DNA of 61,016 bases from Clostridia bacterium. Its GTDB lineage: Bacteria > Bacillota > Clostridia > Christensenellales > CAG-138. Where the stretch lies: NCBI GenBank assembly GCA_017547885.1, contig JAFYOP010000011.1, positions 1 through 61,016 of the forward strand, read 5' to 3'. This document shows positions 8,545-16,976 of this stretch, in pieces; within the stretch, counting starts at the first letter, position 1, and every line of letters starts with the position of its first letter. Below the pieces are notes generated by a model. That model was not told the DNA's origin, did not search any database, and worked only from the letters and a program-made list of their open reading frames with translations. The position numbers and the translations under genes are program-made.

Positions 8545-10272
8545 ATGGCAATGGATGGACTCAGCCTTGCGGCGGCCGTGGCGGAAGCCCGGGCGCTTGT
8601 TGGAGGCAGGATAGACAAAATACAGCAGCCGGATAAGGATGAGCTTGTGCTGGCAGTAAGAAGCGGGGGAGAAAACTATCGTCTGCTTCTTTGTGCGTCT
8701 CCTGAGCATTGCAGGCTTCAGCTTACCGGCGTAAAAAGGGAAAACCCAATCGAAGCCCCTGCTTTTTGCATGCTTCTGAGAAAGCGGCTTTCGGGCGGGC
8801 GCATTCTTTCCATAGATCAGCCTAACCTTGATCGTTCTGTTTATATTTCCATAGAGGTGCAGAATGACCTTGGGGATATGGTGCCGTATACCCTGTGCGC
8901 TGAAATAATGGGAAAGTATTCCAACATTATTCTCATAAGCGAAAAGGGCATCATAATGGACGCAATAAAGAGGGTTGGCGTGGGTATGTCCAATGTTCGC
9001 ACCATACTTCCCGGCCTTGAGTACGTTGCCCCGCCATCACAGGAAAAGGCAGACCCAATGCAGGCGGATTCTGCTGATTTTTACGATGTCATCAGCGGAT
9101 CGATGCGCCCGGACAAGGCGCTGTCCGCGAGGTTCTTTGGCCTTGCGCCGTCTGTTGCCGCAAAGCTTCTGGACAGCGTTACAAAAGGGAGAGGCTGGGA
9201 GGAGCTTACTGAGGAGGAACGCCAAAATGCAGCGAGTGAGTTCTGCAAGTTCTATAGAGAATTGGATGAGGGCAGTTTTAATGCTGCTATGATAATAGAC
9301 CATGAGGGTGAGCCCGAAGGTGTCCTTCCGTTTATTCCATATGGATGCGAATATCGTGAGATGGAATCCATTGGAGAGGCGCTGGACAGCTTTTATGCTG
9401 AAACCGATATTATTCAGCGCATGTGCAGGCAGGGTGCAGGCATACGCAAGACCCTGCAGAATAATATTGAACGATGCAAAAAGAAGCTTGCCATGCAGGA
9501 TGAAGCAATAAGCTCAGAAGGGGATATCGAAAAGCTCAGGCTGTATGGTGAGCTGCTTACGGCAAACGCATATGCGCTGCAGCAGGGCAGCAGCGAGGCG
9601 GCTGTGTACAATTACTATATGGATCCTCCCGAGCCAATAGTGATACCGCTGGATTCCCGTCTGTCACCCAATGATAATGCCCAGAAATACTATAAAAAAT
9701 ATCAAAAGGCAAAGGCTGCAAGGGATATGGCCGCAGAGCAGCGGGAGAAGACCCTGGAGGAGCTTGAGTATCTTGAAGGGCAGCTGGACAATCTGGATAA
9801 ATGCACCGGGGATTCAGAGCTCAGGGAGCTTTCAGACGAGCTGGTGAATGAAGGATACATAAAGCGCCCCAAAGGCAAGGTGCAGCGGCTGCCTGCATCA
9901 AAGCCCATGTGCTTTGTTTCGTCGGACGGAATAGAAATATACGTGGGCAAAAACAACCGCCAGAATGATATGCTTACCCTGAAGCTTGCAGGCCCGAGGG
10001 ATATATGGATGCATACCAAGGAAATTCCCGGCTCCCACGTTATAATAAAGGCGGAAAACCCTCCAAAGCAGACGCTGTATGAAGGTGCGCTGCTTGCGGC
10101 GTATTACAGCAAAGGCCGTGGCGGCGAGAATATCCCGGTGGATTATACCGAAAAGCGCTACGTAAAAAAACCCTCCGGGGCAAAACCAGGTATGGTGATA
10201 TATACCACTAACCGCACAGCCTATGTTACCCCCGACCCGGCCGAGGTAAAGGCTATAAGACAAAAAGCATAA
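8545..10272 (+). CDS. rqcH: NFACT-family ribosome quality control factor RqcH
   Basis: 575 residues, the usual length. NFACT-N (about 1-180) contains the conserved Asp96-Arg97 pair in QPNLDRSVY, needed in RqcH for tRNA-Ala engagement. A helix-hairpin-helix region follows, then a long coiled-coil (about 290-440) and the NFACT-R domain with IEIYVGKNNRQND and DIWMHTKEIPGSHV (about 465-520). RqcH binds stalled 50S-peptidyl-tRNA complexes and adds C-terminal alanine tails that mark nascent chains for proteolysis. Older names are FbpA and fibronectin-binding protein. Start ATG 8545 follows AAAGGAAAGCAAT. It ends at a strong terminator. Confidence 0.9.
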   Translation: MAMDGLSLAAAVAEARALVGGRIDKIQQPDKDELVLAVRSGGENYRLLLCASPEHCRLQLTGVKRENPIEAPAFCMLLRKRLSGGRILSIDQPNLDRSVYISIEVQNDLGDMVPYTLCAEIMGKYSNIILISEKGIIMDAIKRVGVGMSNVRTILPGLEYVAPPSQEKADPMQADSADFYDVISGSMRPDKALSARFFGLAPSVAAKLLDSVTKGRGWEELTEEERQNAASEFCKFYRELDEGSFNAAMIIDHEGEPEGVLPFIPYGCEYREMESIGEALDSFYAETDIIQRMCRQGAGIRKTLQNNIERCKKKLAMQDEAISSEGDIEKLRLYGELLTANAYALQQGSSEAAVYNYYMDPPEPIVIPLDSRLSPNDNAQKYYKKYQKAKAARDMAAEQREKTLEELEYLEGQLDNLDKCTGDSELRELSDELVNEGYIKRPKGKVQRLPASKPMCFVSSDGIEIYVGKNNRQNDMLTLKLAGPRDIWMHTKEIPGSHVIIKAENPPKQTLYEGALLAAYYSKGRGGENIPVDYTEKRYVKKPSGAKPGMVIYTTNRTAYVTPDPAEVKAIRQKA

Positions 10273-10280
10273 CAGTAAAA

Positions 10281-10320
10281 CAGGCGTTTCCGTACAAAAT
10301 GGAGACGCCTGCGTTATTTT
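10281..10320 (+). terminator. terminator after rqcH
   Basis: Stem caggcgtttcc / ggagacgcctg (10281-10311, one G-T pair) followed by cgttatttt. Confidence 0.8.
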
Positions 10321-10368
10321 GCGGCAATATACCGAATAGGCATATAAAAAACGCCGGAGGGTGGCAGT

Positions 10369-11307
10369 ATGAAACGAGCAATTATAATTATTTTATGCTG
10401 TGTGCTGTTTATGTTTGTGCTGGCAGGGTGCGGCAAAGAGAAAACAGCCGCTGTATTTGAAGAGAACAGCGAAAGCGGCATGCGCCGTACAACGCTGTAT
10501 TTTGCCACGGAGGATGGCTATGTTGTACCAGTAATGAAGAAAATTCCATGGGAAGAGGGAATAGGAAAGGCGGCGCTGAGTTATCTTGTATCCGGAGCTG
10601 ATAACGACCGAAGCGCATCTGCCATGGGACTGAAAACCGTGATACCGGAGGGAACACAATACACCCTGCGTATAGGCAATGACAAGCAGGCAACGCTGGA
10701 CCTTATAGGCTGCAAGCCTCATGATTCAAAGGAAGATGAGCAGGCTATGGTAGTTGCTGTGGTAAATACGCTAAGTGAGTTTGATTCCATAGAAACAGTT
10801 AAAATAACAGTGGACGGGAGTGAGAAAAATACGCTTCCAAACGGTACGGATATATCAAAACCAATGAGTGAGTTTTCGCTGAATGTGGAGGATGGGGAAC
10901 TGCCTGTGTCGGGAACGGCGAATAAGCTGACTTTGTATTTCCCCAATATAACCGCAAGCCTAAATATTCCGGTTACCCGTTATATTGATAAAGTACCGTC
11001 ATTTGCTGCTGCGGTTCAGGAGCTTGTGAAGGGGTCTGCGGACAGCAGGCTGCTGAATTGTTTCCCAAACGGCACAGAGCTTGTCAGCGCGTATATTTAC
11101 GATGGCATTGCATCGGTGGAGTTTAATCAGGCTTTTGCAGAGATAGAGCAGGCGGAAGGAAGGCTTGAAGCAGCACGGGACGCCATATATCTGTGCGCCA
11201 ATGAATTTGAAGAGGTTTATGGGGTGGATATATTGGTTGAAGGAAAGGAATACAGCCTGCATACCCAAGCAGTATCGGCTCCGGTGTATGTAAATGAATT
11301 CAGATAG
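10369..11307 (+). CDS. GerMN-domain lipoprotein (GerM-like)
   Basis: 312 residues. A lipoprotein signal peptide is clear: MKRA, a hydrophobic core and lipobox LAGC with Cys21. Two GerMN domains follow: one from about 40 (TTLYFATEDGYVVPV...) to 165, the second from about 183 (LTLYFPN...IPVTRYI...ASVEFNQAF) to 300. GerM in B. subtilis is a lipoprotein that stabilises the SpoIIQ-SpoIIIAH ring and is needed for sporulation and germination. The neighbourhood gerM-rdgB-yfcE matches the B. subtilis gerM-rph-ysnA-ysnB order with rph missing. Start ATG 10369 follows GGAGGGTGGC. Confidence 0.85.
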   Translation: MKRAIIIILCCVLFMFVLAGCGKEKTAAVFEENSESGMRRTTLYFATEDGYVVPVMKKIPWEEGIGKAALSYLVSGADNDRSASAMGLKTVIPEGTQYTLRIGNDKQATLDLIGCKPHDSKEDEQAMVVAVVNTLSEFDSIETVKITVDGSEKNTLPNGTDISKPMSEFSLNVEDGELPVSGTANKLTLYFPNITASLNIPVTRYIDKVPSFAAAVQELVKGSADSRLLNCFPNGTELVSAYIYDGIASVEFNQAFAEIEQAEGRLEAARDAIYLCANEFEEVYGVDILVEGKEYSLHTQAVSAPVYVNEFR

Positions 11308-11373
11308 AGTGGAAATACACGGCGGCCTGTGTTAGAATATCCATGGCGATTTTTTACAAAAGGAGCAACAAAA

Positions 11374-11967
11374 ATGAAGCTTATAATAGCATCCAACAAT
11401 GCCCATAAGGTAACCGAGATAAAGGCCATATTGGGAGATTACTATGAGCAGATACTGTCCCTCAGGGATGCCGGCATAGAGATAGACGTGGAAGAGGATG
11501 CGGATACCTTTGAAGGCAATGCCCTCAAAAAAGCATCCGAAATATTTGACGCAGTGGATGCGGATGCAGTGCTTTCTGATGACAGTGGCCTTGAGGTGGA
11601 TGCACTTGGCGGTGCTCCCGGCGTGTACAGCGCCCGCTATGCGGGAGAAGGCCATGACGACGCTGCAAACAATGCCAAGATACTTGAAAACATGAAGGAT
11701 GTGGCCGATGAAAAGCGCTCCTGCCGCTTTGTAAGCGCTGTCGCGCTGGTACGCAAAGATAAGCAGCCTATAGTTTTGCGGGGCACAGTGGAGGGGATGC
11801 TGCTGCGTGCTCCTCAGGGAGAAAACGGATTTGGCTACGATCCGCTGTTCTTCTATGAGCCTTTTAATAAGTCATTTGCAGAGCTTACTGCTGATGAAAA
11901 GAACGCCGTAAGCCACAGAAAGAATGCACTGGAAGCTTTGCGTGCCGTTCTTGAGCAGGAAAAGTAA
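11374..11967 (+). CDS. rdgB: XTP/dITP pyrophosphatase (Ham1/RdgB)
   Basis: 197 residues. It opens with SNNAHKVTEI, the substrate-binding loop of the Ham1 family, and has DDSGLEVDAL (general base and metal site) near residue 70 and FGYDPLF near 152. The enzyme hydrolyses non-canonical purine nucleoside triphosphates (ITP, dITP, XTP) to monophosphates. The start is ATG 11374 after AAAGGAGCAACAAAA; an upstream extension to 11329 is not needed. Its stop TAA is followed at once by the ATG of the phosphoesterase gene, so the two are translationally linked. Confidence 0.93.
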   Translation: MKLIIASNNAHKVTEIKAILGDYYEQILSLRDAGIEIDVEEDADTFEGNALKKASEIFDAVDADAVLSDDSGLEVDALGGAPGVYSARYAGEGHDDAANNAKILENMKDVADEKRSCRFVSAVALVRKDKQPIVLRGTVEGMLLRAPQGENGFGYDPLFFYEPFNKSFAELTADEKNAVSHRKNALEALRAVLEQEK

Positions 11968-12438
11968 ATGCGCATAGGAGTAGTAAGCGATACCCATGGT
12001 GATGAATTTGCTATCGCCGAGGTATTAAAGACCGCGGGAAAGGTGGATGCATGGATACACCTTGGAGATAATCTGAGAGACGCGCCCGACTTTGGCAAAA
12101 ACGGAGCTCAGGTATTTTCAGTATCCGGCAACTGTGATTTTTTCGGTGATACAGAGCAGGTAATACATCTTGACGGCATGAGGATATTTGCCTGCCACGG
12201 ACATACATACGGTGTGGACTCAGGTACGGCACGCCTCAGCTACAGGGCGCAGGAGCTTGGGTGTACGGTGGCTCTGTACGGCCATACCCATGTGCCGGAT
12301 ATAGATGAGTACCCGGACATTCTGATACTCAACCCCGGCAGCCCAACAAAGCCGCGGCGCGGGGCGCCTTATACCTTTGCCATGCTGACCACTGACGGCA
12401 AAGGGTGGGCAGATTCCGAAATAATAAGAATATTCTAA
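11968..12438 (+). CDS. YfcE/MJ0936-family metallophosphoesterase
   Basis: 156 residues with all calcineurin-type metal motifs of the small YfcE class: SDTHGD (Asp7, His9), GDN, SGNCD, a CHGHTYG histidine and YGHTHVP. These proteins hydrolyse phosphodiesters in vitro; the physiological substrate is not settled. The ATG directly abuts the rdgB stop, using the GAGCAGGAAAAG at the end of rdgB as ribosome site. It is the counterpart of B. subtilis ysnB. Confidence 0.88.
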   Translation: MRIGVVSDTHGDEFAIAEVLKTAGKVDAWIHLGDNLRDAPDFGKNGAQVFSVSGNCDFFGDTEQVIHLDGMRIFACHGHTYGVDSGTARLSYRAQELGCTVALYGHTHVPDIDEYPDILILNPGSPTKPRRGAPYTFAMLTTDGKGWADSEIIRIF

Positions 12439-12442
12439 AGCT

Positions 12443-12476
12443 AAAGGCACGGATAAACCGTGCCTTTGTCTTATTT
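12443..12476 (+). terminator. terminator between yfcE-like gene and convergent flavoprotein
   Basis: Stem aaaggcacgg / ccgtgccttt with 5-nt loop, then gtcttattt on the plus strand. It overlaps the stop region of the minus-strand flavoprotein gene. Confidence 0.8.
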
Positions 12477-13520
12477 AACCTTGATGGACTGTATTCCGCT
12501 TTTCATAACAAGCTTGCGCAGGAAGGGATGATACATAAAGGGACACTTGAGAACCTTTAAACCAAGCTTCAGGCGCAGCTTTAATGTTTTTATGCGGTAC
12601 TTGGCCGCGGGAGCTGATGTGCCAAGCGCTGAGGACAGCATGTCGGCGCTTTCCATGGCATAGCTTATTCCCTCAAGGGAGCTGGGACTAATAAAGCCTG
12701 CTGCCTCGCCTATGAGGAATGCATTGCCTCCGCCGATACAAAAGTCATTAAAGGACCTCGGCCTCAGCACCATACAGGCCTCGGTTTTTATCGCTGATTC
12801 AACAGGGAACCCCATATCCCGCAGCTTTTTCTTTTGCTCTTCAAAACGCTTTCGGGATCCATCCACAGGAAATGCACCGCCGAATATAAAGTATTGGTCC
12901 TTTGAAATAGACCATGAGCAGCAATCGCTGGTATCTGGGTCAAATATGCAGGAATAGAAAGGAGTTTGATTATCACACACAAACCACTGCTGTATGGCGG
13001 TATAGCGACGCAGCTTTTTGCCGGGGAAAAGCTTATTGCGCACTATGGAATTGGCTCCGTCCGCACCAACGATGTATTTTGCTGTAACGGAGCAACGAGT
13101 ACCATTTTGACTATACTCAATGGAATAGCCGCCATCCGTGGGGGTAACATCCATGCATAGACCTTCTATTTGTTTTACATGGGAAGGTATCATACTGCAC
13201 AACCACATGTCGAATTTATGTCGGTCCATATTCATATAGCAGCGCTGATAATGCCGTATTAGGCCTGAGCGCAGGTCTATGGTCTTTACAGAGAATATCT
13301 GGGGGTCTACCAATACATCCTTAGGAAGGGTTATGTCGTATCGGGAGAGGGCTCTTTGAGCATCAGGCGCAAGAAGACCGCCGCAAGGCTTTTCAAATCC
13401 GCCGGGAGCATCTTTCTTTTTATCTATTATAACTGTGCGAATGCTGCTGCCCACAAGCCGTGCCAGCGTGGCTCCGGCAGGACCGGAACCTATTATGGCA
13501 AGATCATAGTCAAAAGGCAT
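12471..13520 (-). CDS. FAD-dependent oxidoreductase (geranylgeranyl-reductase / CbrA-like)
   Basis: 349 residues. The N-terminal Rossmann motif is AIIGSGPAGATLA with a downstream acidic residue in VIIDKKKD. GADGANSIVR near residue 155 and the second FAD-phosphate motif LIGEAAGFISP near 285 place it in the geranylgeranyl-reductase-like flavoprotein group, which includes E. coli CbrA and archaeal lipid reductases. It is rich in cysteine (CGG, CCSWS). The substrate is unknown. It starts about 30 bp beyond the ABC-permease terminator on the same strand; GGAGGTAAT precedes the ATG. Confidence 0.75.
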   Translation of the reverse strand: MPFDYDLAIIGSGPAGATLARLVGSSIRTVIIDKKKDAPGGFEKPCGGLLAPDAQRALSRYDITLPKDVLVDPQIFSVKTIDLRSGLIRHYQRCYMNMDRHKFDMWLCSMIPSHVKQIEGLCMDVTPTDGGYSIEYSQNGTRCSVTAKYIVGADGANSIVRNKLFPGKKLRRYTAIQQWFVCDNQTPFYSCIFDPDTSDCCSWSISKDQYFIFGGAFPVDGSRKRFEEQKKKLRDMGFPVESAIKTEACMVLRPRSFNDFCIGGGNAFLIGEAAGFISPSSLEGISYAMESADMLSSALGTSAPAAKYRIKTLKLRLKLGLKVLKCPFMYHPFLRKLVMKSGIQSIKVK

Positions 13521-13547
13521 AGCTATAAATTACCTCCGTAAAACAGA

Positions 13548-13581
13548 AATAAAGCTGTGGATTATACCACAGCTTTATTAT
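13548..13581 (-). terminator. terminator of the ABC transporter operon
   Basis: Stem aataaagctgtgg / ccacagctttatt with a short AT loop. The minus strand continues ttctgtttta. Confidence 0.75.
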
Positions 13582-13615
13582 ACGGGGTTTGGAGGTGCCT
13601 TTCAACGGCTGGGGA

Positions 13616-14428
13616 TTATGCCCAGTCACGCCACTTTATCAGCCTCTTTTCAAAGTAAGCTACGCAGTAATACATAATGGCTGCCAATACGCACAGTATC
13701 ACTATGCTGGCCATTACAAGGTCCAGCTTGAATACCTGGCTGCCATATACGATAAGATAGCCAAGCCCTGCCCGCGATACAAGATACTCGCCTACGATCA
13801 CGCCTACCCAGCTCATGCCCACGCTTATCTTAAGGGCGCTCATTATGGTGGGAATGGATGCGGGAAGTACAACCATTGTCAGTATTTGAATACGGCTGGC
13901 GTCTAAGGTACGCATAAGGAGCTGCTTTTCATCGGTTATTTCATTAAAGCCTGCCAGCACGGTCATTACAGTAACTATAAGGGAGATAAGCAGGCCCATT
14001 ATAATGATGCTTTTTATTCCTGCCCCAAACCAAACGATCAGTATGGGGCCAAGGGCTATCTTGGGCAGGGCGTTAAGTACAACAAGATACGGATCCAGTA
14101 TTCTGGCAAGGGAACGGCTCCACCATAGTATTACTGCTATCAGTGTGCCCAGTATTGTGCCAAGAACAAAGCCTACCACGGTTTCAAGCATGGTTACGGC
14201 AATATGATGAAAAAGCTCGTTGTCGCCGTATAATCTTATTATGGTATCCCATACACGGGAAGGCGAACTCATAATGAAAGGATCTATCCAGCCCAGCCTT
14301 GCCGCAAGCTCCCACAGCGCAACGGCGGCGATGAGTATGAAATACCTGAAAAAACTCACGGTGCGGTTTTGCCGGCGAATTCCTCTGAGATAGATGATAT
14401 GCTCCTGTGACATGGCGTTAGTGTTCAT
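13616..14428 (-). CDS. ABC transporter permease, NitT/TauT (SsuC/TauC) family
   Basis: 270 residues with about six membrane segments. The cytoplasmic EAA-like loop is visible (TLDASRIQILTMVVLPASIP), together with GMSWVGVIVGEYLVSRAGLG, characteristic of permeases of the nitrate/sulfonate/taurine and thiamine-precursor importers. Its start overlaps the last 11 nt of the ATPase gene, so the pair is one operon. No periplasmic-type binding protein is encoded here, so the ligand cannot be guessed. An in-frame Met at residue 5 is an alternative start. Confidence 0.88.
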   Translation of the reverse strand: MNTNAMSQEHIIYLRGIRRQNRTVSFFRYFILIAAVALWELAARLGWIDPFIMSSPSRVWDTIIRLYGDNELFHHIAVTMLETVVGFVLGTILGTLIAVILWWSRSLARILDPYLVVLNALPKIALGPILIVWFGAGIKSIIIMGLLISLIVTVMTVLAGFNEITDEKQLLMRTLDASRIQILTMVVLPASIPTIMSALKISVGMSWVGVIVGEYLVSRAGLGYLIVYGSQVFKLDLVMASIVILCVLAAIMYYCVAYFEKRLIKWRDWA

Positions 14429-15167
14429 GGTCTATCTCCTTCCATATGATATCAAAGTAGTCCTTGAATTCCGGGCTGTTGCGTCTTTCAAGGGGAGTAT
14501 TGCCGGCGGAAAGTGTTATTTGATGTTCGGCTTTTATGCGGGCGGGACGGGAGGAGAAGACAAGTATACGGTCGCTCATGGATATAGCCTCGGATATATC
14601 ATGGGTAACAAGTATTGCGGTTTTCCCTTCGTTGCGTATTATGCCGTACATTTCGTCACAGGCCTTCAGACGGGTTTGATAATCCAGTGCGGAAAAGGGT
14701 TCATCCAAAAGCAAAAGCTCGGGAGAGCATGCCAGAGTGCGTATCAACGCAACTTTCTGACGCATACCGCCGGACAGCTGACGGGGGTAGCTTTTTGTAA
14801 AGTCACTCAGCCCGTATGTATCCAGCAGGCTAAGGGCAAAGGCACGAGTGTTGTCATCGAGAATCCTCTTTACCTGTAAACCCAGCAATACGTTGCCCTC
14901 CACTGTGCGCCAATCCAGCAGATGATCCCGCTGCAGCATATAGCCGGGGCGGTGGTTGCTGTGCAGAATGATCTTTCCATGACTGGGTTCCATAAGTCCT
15001 GCGATCATTGAGAGTATGCTGGTCTTGCCGCAGCCGGAAGGGCCGACGATGGACAAAAACTCACCGCGATTAATGCTGAACGTAATATTATCCACCGCCA
15101 AAGTTTCACCGGTGGGCTGATGATATGTAAGGCCAACGTTGTCTGCTTCAAGCAAAATTTCAGCCAT
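14418..15167 (-). CDS. ABC transporter ATP-binding protein, NitT/TauT family
   Basis: 249 residues with a complete nucleotide-binding domain: Walker A GPSGCGKTS (about 38-46), Q-loop in MLQRDHLL, signature LSGGMRQK, Walker B LLLLDEPFSALD and the switch histidine in VTHDISEA. The start is ATG 15167, preceded by ACGGAGGCTTAAT; an upstream in-frame extension to 15239 has no ribosome site. It is the energy subunit for the permease encoded by the overlapping downstream gene. No substrate-binding lipoprotein gene lies nearby. Confidence 0.9.
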   Translation of the reverse strand: MAEILLEADNVGLTYHQPTGETLAVDNITFSINRGEFLSIVGPSGCGKTSILSMIAGLMEPSHGKIILHSNHRPGYMLQRDHLLDWRTVEGNVLLGLQVKRILDDNTRAFALSLLDTYGLSDFTKSYPRQLSGGMRQKVALIRTLACSPELLLLDEPFSALDYQTRLKACDEMYGIIRNEGKTAILVTHDISEAISMSDRILVFSSRPARIKAEHQITLSAGNTPLERRNSPEFKDYFDIIWKEIDHEH

Positions 15168-15215
15168 ATTAAGCCTCCGTTTTAATTTATACATCAATGT
15201 ATTCGCTGTAACCTT

Positions 15216-15244
15216 TTGTTGTGCGGGAAACAAATACATTTATA
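15216..15244 (+). promoter_or_regulatory. promoter of the small membrane-protein ORF
   Basis: TTGTTG (15216-15221), 17 bp, TTTATA (15239-15244). The transcript would start about 25 bp before the start codon at 15278. Confidence 0.4.
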
Positions 15245-15277
15245 CTGCGTAAAATATAAGGAGAAGGGAGGGGTAAG

Positions 15278-15469
15278 ATGCAGAAAAGGCCATCCATGGT
15301 ATATATCAGAAGGCGATGCTGCAGAAGAAGAACAATCAGGTGCTGTACGGTGTTTATGATATTGCTGATATTGATGCTTTGCTTGAATATAAGGCTGGTA
15401 TGGTCGCTTGTTTGGGCAGGGGTGTTTACCTGTGCATTCCGGCTGTTTGTTATAGGCAGGTATCTATAA
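15278..15469 (+). CDS. small Arg/Cys-rich single-pass membrane protein (uncharacterised)
   Basis: 63 residues, not recognised. The N-terminal third is strongly basic and cysteine-rich (IRRRCCRRRTIRCC). It is followed by a hydrophobic stretch of about 20 residues (TVFMILLILMLCLN), then a second hydrophobic stretch ending FRLFVIGRYL. Support for coding: a very strong ribosome site AAGGAGAAGGGAGGGG 4-5 nt upstream and a plausible promoter. A second frame (15316-15498) overlaps it but has no ribosome site and a less protein-like composition. It is divergent from the ABC operon and converges on rpmB. Confidence 0.45.
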   Translation: MQKRPSMVYIRRRCCRRRTIRCCTVFMILLILMLCLNIRLVWSLVWAGVFTCAFRLFVIGRYL

Positions 15470-15490
15470 TTAATACGAAAAACCAAAAAA

Positions 15491-15519
15491 ATAAATGAGC
15501 CGGTCGCAAAGACCGACTC
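15491..15519 (-). terminator. terminator of rpmB
   Basis: Stem gagccggtc / gaccgactc (15497-15519, one G-T pair) with loop gcaaa. The minus strand continues atttatttttttgg. Confidence 0.85.
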
Positions 15520-15542
15520 ATGCACAATGTCTTAATGACTGA

Positions 15543-15734
15543 TTAGACGCTGCGCTGAACCTTGCCGGAACGAAGGCAACGAGTGCAGACGTTCATCTTG
15601 CAGGGGGTACCATCAACAACAACGCTTACGCGCTGAATATTGGGAGCCCATGCGTGCCTGGTTTTCCTGTTGGAATGACTTACCCTATTACCGGACATCA
15701 TACCCTTATTGCAAACCTCACAGAACTTACCCAT
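15543..15734 (-). CDS. rpmB: 50S ribosomal protein L28
   Basis: 63 residues, normal for L28. It is the zinc-binding (C+) form: CEVC at residues 5-8 and CTRC near the C-terminus. The core GNRVSHSNRKTRHAWAPN is diagnostic. L28 is a late-assembling protein of the large subunit. Start ATG 15734 follows AAGGAGGTGTAAAT; a longer frame upstream is spurious. Monocistronic, with its own terminator. Confidence 0.95.
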   Translation of the reverse strand: MGKFCEVCNKGMMSGNRVSHSNRKTRHAWAPNIQRVSVVVDGTPCKMNVCTRCLRSGKVQRSV

Positions 15735-15847
15735 GTATTTACACCTCCTTACCGACAGTAAGCATATTGCTAAAATCAAACAGTGCTATTCTAACACAAG
15801 GTAATGTGTTTTGCAAGTAGAAAATACACTGTAAATGGATATATTTT

Positions 15848-16972
15848 TTAATAAAGAAGGGCTTCGCTGCCGCTTTTATCCACTATGTACCAGGAACCGT
15901 CCCGCATGGATACCGCAAATCCATCCATAAAGCTGCCGGGATCAGAGTAGCGATAGTCAATTTTCAGCGTGCCAGCGATGTCGATATATCCCCACAGTCC
16001 TTCGGCGTTCTTTACAGCGGCCATACCGTTTGAGAAGGAACGAGCCTCCATGTACTGAGGAGCTATTGCTGTAACACCCATGTCATTGATAAATCCCCAC
16101 AGGCCTTCTTCACGTATGGCGGCATAGCCTCCCGAAAATGGCAGAGCCGCGGAATAAGTCTTGCGGAATGCGCTCTTGCCGTAACGGTTCATAAAGTAAC
16201 AGCTGCCATTGTCATCTATAAGGGCAAAATCCTCACAGAATCCTTCGCCGGAGGTGCCGCTGTTAAGGGTTATGCGAGGCTCACCCAGCTTGTCTATTAT
16301 GTATCCCTTGGAAGAAAGAGTCACAAAGGCTAAATCATTGCTGAAGGGATTGGCGGATGACCATTTTTCCGTGATGGCAATATTGCCAGCAACGTCAATA
16401 TATCCATAGGAAGAGGCGGAACGCACTGCCGCTCTACCGCAGCTGAAGGGCCCAACTTCCCGGTAGGTGTAGTTTATAACTACATTTCCGTTCTGATCTA
16501 TAAAGCCCCATTTGCCGTCCTGCTCTACTCCGGCATAGCCTTCGCTGAAGGAGGATACGTTGGACCATATTGGCTCGGCTATCCATGCTCCGGACCTGTT
16601 GATAAGTCCGTATAGGCCGTTCTGGGCGGCAAAGGCTACATTGCCTTCAAATTCTTTTGCAGCGGAATAAACGGGCAGTATCACGATTTCGCCGGAGGTG
16701 TTTTTATATCCCCACAGGTTATTGGCCATGTATGGGATAAGCCTGCCGGAACCGGGGGTAACAACGGTCTGGGGCGTAGGTGTGGGAGCTGCGGCTATGA
16801 TTGCCGCTGCTTCCTCGTCTGCGATGCGCTGTTCCTCTTCCATGAGCACATTTGCACCGCCGCCGTTATAAAGCAGACCGTATCCCAAAGAACATACAAG
16901 AATCACTATTATTATGCTGCCGTATACCGACAGCAGGGGCTTGCGCCCTTTTTGCGTGCGATGCCTTTCCAT
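15848..16972 (-). CDS. WG-repeat protein with N-terminal membrane anchor
   Basis: 374 residues. A basic N-terminus (MERHRTQKGRKP) and one membrane helix (about 17-36) are followed by a short acidic/alanine segment, a TPTPQTVVTP linker and about nine WG (KWG) repeats such as KWGFIDQNGNVV, LWGFINDMG and LWGYIDIAGT up to the C-terminus. The topology suggests an extracytoplasmic repeat domain. WG repeats are abundant in Clostridia, with no established function beyond likely protein or wall interaction. ATG 16972 was preferred over an upstream TTG at 16996. It starts 4 bp after the LysR stop, so the two are probably one transcript. Confidence 0.78.
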   Translation of the reverse strand: MERHRTQKGRKPLLSVYGSIIIVILVCSLGYGLLYNGGGANVLMEEEQRIADEEAAAIIAAAPTPTPQTVVTPGSGRLIPYMANNLWGYKNTSGEIVILPVYSAAKEFEGNVAFAAQNGLYGLINRSGAWIAEPIWSNVSSFSEGYAGVEQDGKWGFIDQNGNVVINYTYREVGPFSCGRAAVRSASSYGYIDVAGNIAITEKWSSANPFSNDLAFVTLSSKGYIIDKLGEPRITLNSGTSGEGFCEDFALIDDNGSCYFMNRYGKSAFRKTYSAALPFSGGYAAIREEGLWGFINDMGVTAIAPQYMEARSFSNGMAAVKNAEGLWGYIDIAGTLKIDYRYSDPGSFMDGFAVSMRDGSWYIVDKSGSEALLY

Positions 16973-16976
16973 GAAG

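Noticed and set aside
15316..15498. 60-codon frame overlapping the small membrane ORF at 15278
   Set aside because: No ribosome site and weaker protein character; the 15278 frame has the strong site. Not fully excluded.
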